A stretch of 64,000 nt of DNA from NCBI GenBank assembly GCA_947450365.1, contig CANFVE010000010.1:22074-86073 (forward strand), in the 5' to 3' direction. Positions 59,286 through 64,000 of the stretch are shown here, piece after piece (the stretch's first letter is position 1; every line of letters begins with the position of its first letter). The position numbers were made by a program, and so were the translations under genes. The notes under the pieces were generated by a model. The model ran no database searches and had not been told where the DNA came from. It saw only the letters and a program-made list of their open reading frames with translations. The stretch comes from Cytophagaceae bacterium (GTDB lineage Bacteria > Bacteroidota > Bacteroidia > Cytophagales > Spirosomataceae).

Positions 59286-62200
59286 CTAGCCTTCTACCGA
59301 AGCGCGATACGATTCTGTCGCAGCTTCTGTTTCAGCAGCGGCTTTTTTCGCCTCTAATTGCTTTAATTCGTCTACCGAAGTAACCAAGATGTCCTTGTAC
59401 CGACGAACCCCTGTACCTGCTGGAATTAAGTGACCTACGATCACGTTTTCCTTCAAGCCATCTAAGGTGTCGACTTTCGCACGGATCGAAGCTTCCGAAA
59501 GAACTTTCGTTGTTTCCTGGAACGATGCCGCAGAAATAAAGGACTCGGTACCGAGGGATGCTTGGGTAATACCTTGCAAGTTGGCCGATGACACCGCCGC
59601 AGCCGCATCACGTACCTTCATTAATTTTAAGTCTCTACGCTTCAATGATGAATTTTCATCACGTAAGGCACGAGCGGATAAAATCATACCTGCTTTGTAT
59701 TTCTCCGAATCTCCTGAATCGGTAATTACTTTCTTGTCTAAGATCGAGTCATTTTCCTCACGGAATGCAAAACGATCTACGTTTTGACCTTGCAAGAATT
59801 GCGTATCGCCGGGTTCTAAAATCTCAACTTTCTGCATCATTTGACGAACGATACATTCGATGTGCTTATCGTTAATTTTTACCCCTTGCAAACGATATAC
59901 GTCCTGGATCTCATTTACTAAGTATTCCTGAACGGCCGTTGGTCCCTTGATTTTCAAGATATCTGAAGGCGTAATCGCTCCGTCGGAAAGCGGTGTTCCT
60001 GCACGTACGAAGTCATTGTTTTGAACCAAAATAAAGCGAGTCAAAGGCACTAAATAGCGACGCTCAGTTCCTTCTTTTGGCGTGACAATAATCTCCCGGT
60101 TACCACGCTTGATGATACCATATGAAATCACTCCGTCAATTTCCGAAACAACCGCTGGATTCGATGGATTACGTGCTTCGAATAATTCCGTCACACGTGG
60201 AAGACCTCCCGTAATGTCACGTGTTTTACCCGCAGCCCGAGGAATCTTCGCAATAATCTGACCTGCTTTGATTTTATCTCCTTCACTGATCGCTAAACGA
60301 GCACCTACTGGAACGTTATAAACCAAATTTTCTTTGCCTCTTGCCGTAACCAATACCGATGGATTTTTTGTCTTATCCTTCGATTCAATGATCACTTTTT
60401 CACGCATACCTGTTTGCTCATCCGCTTCTTCTTTGTAGGTATTATTTTCTTCGATGGCCTCGAATTCAATTTTACCTTCTGCCTCAGATAAGATGACCGC
60501 ATTGTATGGATCCCACGCACAAATTTCATCTCCTTTTTTCACTGTTTGGCCTTCCTTCACACGTAAGAATGAACCATATGGAATGTTGGACGAGATTAAT
60601 ACTTGCTTGTTCGCTGGGTTGATGATTTGAATCTCACCAGAACGTCCCATCACGATTTCTACCGGATTGCCATCGGCATCCGTCGAACTCACCGAACGAA
60701 CCTCTTCAAAATTCAAAACTCCATCAAACTTCGCCTTCACACTTGCGTCTAAAGAAACGTTTTGGGCAGTACCTCCTACGTGGAAGGTACGTAAGGTCAA
60801 CTGTGTTCCTGGCTCACCGATCGACTGAGAAGCAATAACTCCTACCGCCTCACCTAAGTTCACCATCCGCGCAGTCGCCAAGTTACGGCCATAACACTTC
60901 GCACAAACACCACTACGTGTTTCGCACGTTAATACCGAACGAATTTCAACAGACTCAATCGACGTTTCATCAATGCGATTCGCCACGATTTCCGTGATTT
61001 CATCCCCAGATGCTACGATCAATTCGCCTGAAATCGGATCATATACGTCATGAATCGATACGCGACCCAAAATACGCTCTGATAAGGGCTCAATAATCTC
61101 CTCATTATCTTTCAATGGGAACACCTCAATACCGCGAAGAGTACCGCAGTCTTCCTCATTCACAATCACATCTTGTGCTACGTCATGTAAACGACGAGTC
61201 AAATAACCCGCATCCGCCGTTTTCAATGCCGTATCCGCCAAACCTTTACGCGCACCGTGTGTCGAGATAAAGTACTCTAATACGTCAAGACCCTCCTTAA
61301 AGTTGGAAAGAATCGGGTTTTCAATGATCTCGCCTACCGAACCTTGTAAGTTCTTCTGAGGTTTTGCCATCAAACCACGCATACCACCCAACTGACGGAT
61401 TTGCTCACGAGAACCACGGGCTCCCGAGTGCATCATCATGTAGATCGCATTAAATCCTTGGTTATCTTCTTCCATCTGCTTCATCAGCGTCTCGGTAATT
61501 TTCGAGTTCACTTTTGTCCAGATATCAATTACCGCATTGTAACGCTCATTATCTGTGATAAGACCCATTAAGTAATTATCCCAAACCGCTTGCACATCAT
61601 CCTGCGCTTTCTTCACTAATGAAGCTTTCTCCGCTGGAATTTGAACATCGCCAATACCCATCGATAAACCACCGTGGAAGGCTTGTTGGAAACCTAATTC
61701 CTTAATATCATCCAAGAATTGCGCCGTACGTGCCATTCCACAAATTTTGTGTACTTGTGAAATGATTTGTTGCAATTTCTTTTTGGTCAATAATTCATTG
61801 ATATAACCTACCGCCTCAGGAACACATAAGTTGAACAATACACGACCCGCAACAGTTTCCACCATTTCTTGAACCAATGTACCATCTTCTTTACGTACCG
61901 TCGCTTTCACCACGATGTTCGCGTGCTTCGATAATTTCTTCTCATTCAAGGCGATCACAACCTCCTCAAATCCGTAGAAACGAGATCCTTCACCAGCTAC
62001 TTTATGATCTGGAGTAGACTTACGTCCTTTGGTTACATAATATAAACCTAACACCATGTCCTGAGAAGGTACCGTGATCGGCGCGCCATTCGCAGGGTTC
62101 AAGATGTTATGTGAGGCAAGCATTAACAAAGAGGCTTCCAAAATCGCTTCATGTCCTAGGGGAACGTGAACCGCCATCTGGTCACCGTCAAAGTCAGCAT

Positions 62201-63623
62201 TAAATGCCGTACATGTCAATGGGTGCAATTGGATCGCTTTCCCTTCAATTAATTTCGGTTGGAACGCCTGGATACCCAAACGGTGCAAGGTAGGAGCACG
62301 GTTTAAAAGAACTGGGTGTCCTTTCATTACGTTTTCCAAAATATCCCAAACAACTGGGTCCTTGCGGTCCACAATTTTCTTCGCAGATTTTACCGTTTTC
62401 ACGATGCCACGCTCGATCAACTTACGAATCACAAACGGCTTAAATAATTCAGCCGCCATGTCTTTTGGAAGACCACATTCGTGCATTTTCAATTCAGGGC
62501 CTACGACGATAACCGAACGACCAGAATAATCGACACGCTTACCTAATAAGTTTTGACGGAAACGACCTTGCTTACCTTTCAACATATCCGAAAGCGACTT
62601 CAAGGCACGGTTACCTTCCGAACGAACCGCGTTTACTTTACGTGAGTTGTCAAATAAACTGTCAACAGCCTCTTGCAACATACGCTTCTCATTACGCAAG
62701 ATTACCTCTGGCGCTTTGATTTCGATCAAACGCTTCAAACGATTGTTGCGGATAATCACTCGACGATACAAATCGTTCAAATCGGATGTCGCAAAACGAC
62801 CTCCATCCAAAGGCACCAATGGGCGCAATTCTGGTGGAATAACTGGAACCATTTTGATGATCATCCACTCGGGACGGTTGTCAATACGACCAACCGACTC
62901 ACGGAAAGCTTCCACCACTTTCAAACGCTTCAAGGCTTCAGCCTTACGTTGTTGAGAGGATTCCGTATCCGCTGAGTGACGAAGATCGGCTGACAAAATG
63001 TCTAAGTCGATGCGAGTCAACAACATATTTAACGCATCAGCACCCATTTTCGCAATGAATTTCTGTGGATCTTCATCTGGTAAATGCTGATTTTCGCGCG
63101 GCAATTTATCCAAGATGTCTAAGTATTCATCTTCAGTAAGGAAATCAAGGTATTGACTACCGATTTTTCCTTCTTCCGCGTACATGCCCGCTTGGATGAC
63201 ACAATACCGCTCGTAATAGATGATTTGGTCTAATTTTTTCGTAGACAAACCGAGCATATAACCGATTTTATTCGGTAAGCTACGGAAGTACCAGATGTGT
63301 GCCACAGGAACCACCAATTCGATGTGCCCCATGCGCTCACGACGTACTTTTTTCTCGGTCACTTCTACACCGCAACGGTCGCAGATGATGCCTTTGTACC
63401 GGATACGTTTGTATTTCCCACAATGACATTCCCAGTCTTTGGTAGGTCCAAAAATCCGCTCACAGAACAAACCACCCATTTCAGGCTTGTAAGTTCGGTA
63501 GTTGATGGTTTCCGGTTGGGTTACTTCCCCGTTTGAACTTTCTAGGATCGACTCCGGTGAGGCCAATGAGATGGTCACTTTTTGGAAGTCGCTATTCAGT
63601 TTTCTCGTCTTTTTAAATGACAT
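59286..63623 (-). CDS. rpoC: DNA-directed RNA polymerase subunit beta'
   Basis: A full-length 1445-residue beta' subunit. The N-terminal zinc site reads [20 protein letters not shown], the bridge and catalytic region contains [20 protein letters not shown] with the three Asp residues that hold the catalytic Mg, and [15 protein letters not shown] and [19 protein letters not shown] are intact. The second zinc site is visible around [17 protein letters not shown]. Length matches Bacteroidota homologues. It follows rpoB after 62 bases and ends at a strong terminator. Confidence 0.99.
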   Translation of the reverse strand: MSFKKTRKLNSDFQKVTISLASPESILESSNGEVTQPETINYRTYKPEMGGLFCERIFGPTKDWECHCGKYKRIRYKGIICDRCGVEVTEKKVRRERMGHIELVVPVAHIWYFRSLPNKIGYMLGLSTKKLDQIIYYERYCVIQAGMYAEEGKIGSQYLDFLTEDEYLDILDKLPRENQHLPDEDPQKFIAKMGADALNMLLTRIDLDILSADLRHSADTESSQQRKAEALKRLKVVEAFRESVGRIDNRPEWMIIKMVPVIPPELRPLVPLDGGRFATSDLNDLYRRVIIRNNRLKRLIEIKAPEVILRNEKRMLQEAVDSLFDNSRKVNAVRSEGNRALKSLSDMLKGKQGRFRQNLLGKRVDYSGRSVIVVGPELKMHECGLPKDMAAELFKPFVIRKLIERGIVKTVKSAKKIVDRKDPVVWDILENVMKGHPVLLNRAPTLHRLGIQAFQPKLIEGKAIQLHPLTCTAFNADFDGDQMAVHVPLGHEAILEASLLMLASHNILNPANGAPITVPSQDMVLGLYYVTKGRKSTPDHKVAGEGSRFYGFEEVVIALNEKKLSKHANIVVKATVRKEDGTLVQEMVETVAGRVLFNLCVPEAVGYINELLTKKKLQQIISQVHKICGMARTAQFLDDIKELGFQQAFHGGLSMGIGDVQIPAEKASLVKKAQDDVQAVWDNYLMGLITDNERYNAVIDIWTKVNSKITETLMKQMEEDNQGFNAIYMMMHSGARGSREQIRQLGGMRGLMAKPQKNLQGSVGEIIENPILSNFKEGLDVLEYFISTHGARKGLADTALKTADAGYLTRRLHDVAQDVIVNEEDCGTLRGIEVFPLKDNEEIIEPLSERILGRVSIHDVYDPISGELIVASGDEITEIVANRIDETSIESVEIRSVLTCETRSGVCAKCYGRNLATARMVNLGEAVGVIASQSIGEPGTQLTLRTFHVGGTAQNVSLDASVKAKFDGVLNFEEVRSVSSTDADGNPVEIVMGRSGEIQIINPANKQVLISSNIPYGSFLRVKEGQTVKKGDEICAWDPYNAVILSEAEGKIEFEAIEENNTYKEEADEQTGMREKVIIESKDKTKNPSVLVTARGKENLVYNVPVGARLAISEGDKIKAGQIIAKIPRAAGKTRDITGGLPRVTELFEARNPSNPAVVSEIDGVISYGIIKRGNREIIVTPKEGTERRYLVPLTRFILVQNNDFVRAGTPLSDGAITPSDILKIKGPTAVQEYLVNEIQDVYRLQGVKINDKHIECIVRQMMQKVEILEPGDTQFLQGQNVDRFAFREENDSILDKKVITDSGDSEKYKAGMILSARALRDENSSLKRRDLKLMKVRDAAAAVSSANLQGITQASLGTESFISAASFQETTKVLSEASIRAKVDTLDGLKENVIVGHLIPAGTGVRRYKDILVTSVDELKQLEAKKAAAETEAATESYRASVEG

Positions 63624-63662
63624 TTTCGTTGTATTTTATTGGAAAATGAACTCTTTCTTAAA

Positions 63663-63676
63663 AGGGCCGAAGCCCT
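63663..63676 (-). promoter_or_regulatory. UUCG-loop hairpin between rpoB and rpoC
   Basis: On the minus strand AGGGC-TTCG-GCCCT is followed by a short T-run. A UUCG tetraloop is very stable; the stem is only 5 bp and the T-run only four, so it may be an RNA processing or partial attenuation element rather than a full terminator. Confidence 0.45.
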
Positions 63677-63685
63677 GTTTGTGTA

Positions 63686-64000
<315 letters not shown>

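Overview
The window is a chromosomal segment of a Bacteroidota bacterium, most likely order Cytophagales and plausibly a small-genome freshwater member of the Aquirufa type (the genus is a guess). The evidence is the gldE gene next to mutY and ssb, SusC/SusD pairs and large TonB receptors, a DUF3467 gene after rpoC, promoters with the Bacteroidota -7 box TAnnTTTG, and few Shine-Dalgarno sites. I see no rRNA, tRNA, IS element, phage gene or CRISPR array. The sequence is moderately AT-rich throughout, and intergenic regions are short.

Layout. 0-20.4 kb is mostly housekeeping: end of gpmI, a NeuD-like acyltransferase, eno-ftsB, a rhodanese-thioredoxin fusion, an aldo/keto reductase, a lone LytTR regulator, a secreted sugar isomerase-like protein, an rsmG-GT2-DUF5672 operon, a Pit phosphate transporter, an HU/TPR/mS38-like/rng/TPR run, mutY, ssb, gldE and a UvrD helicase. 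20.5-30.2 kb holds two TonB-receptor operons. The first adds a beta-helix lipoprotein, a small lipoprotein and a haem c lipoprotein. Both operons carry the same upstream module: 11-bp-spaced TTAACA-like units placed identically relative to the -7 box, resembling a Pho box.

30.2-34.5 kb is a phosphonate catabolism cluster: a DUF5690 transporter, PhnZ-like dioxygenase, PhnO-like acetyltransferase, FAD oxidoreductase and phosphonatase-like hydrolase. A SusC/SusD pair (34.8-39.6 kb) diverges from it. 39.9-48.2 kb is a surface-sugar island. On the plus strand it has a glycosyltransferase, SpsF-type cytidylyltransferase, split transketolase, class III aminotransferase, SDR and KdsC-like phosphatase. 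On the facing strand it has a NeuB-type synthase without a SAF domain, a sterol-desaturase-family hydroxylase and an SMR transporter. Together they look like a pathway to a CMP-activated, nonulosonate-like sugar that I cannot match to a characterised route.

48.2-52.7 kb has exported phosphoesterases, a glycosyltransferase and an LpxH-like phosphatase. 52.9-58.8 kb is a hexuronate operon (uxaB-uxaC-kdgK-eda-exuT) that lacks an altronate dehydratase gene. The window ends with DUF3467, rpoC and the 3' end of rpoB.

Taken together, Pit, the TTAACA modules, phosphonate enzymes, SusCD and phosphoesterases suggest that much of the accessory content concerns phosphorus acquisition. That reading is inference; the gene identities are firmer than the shared theme.
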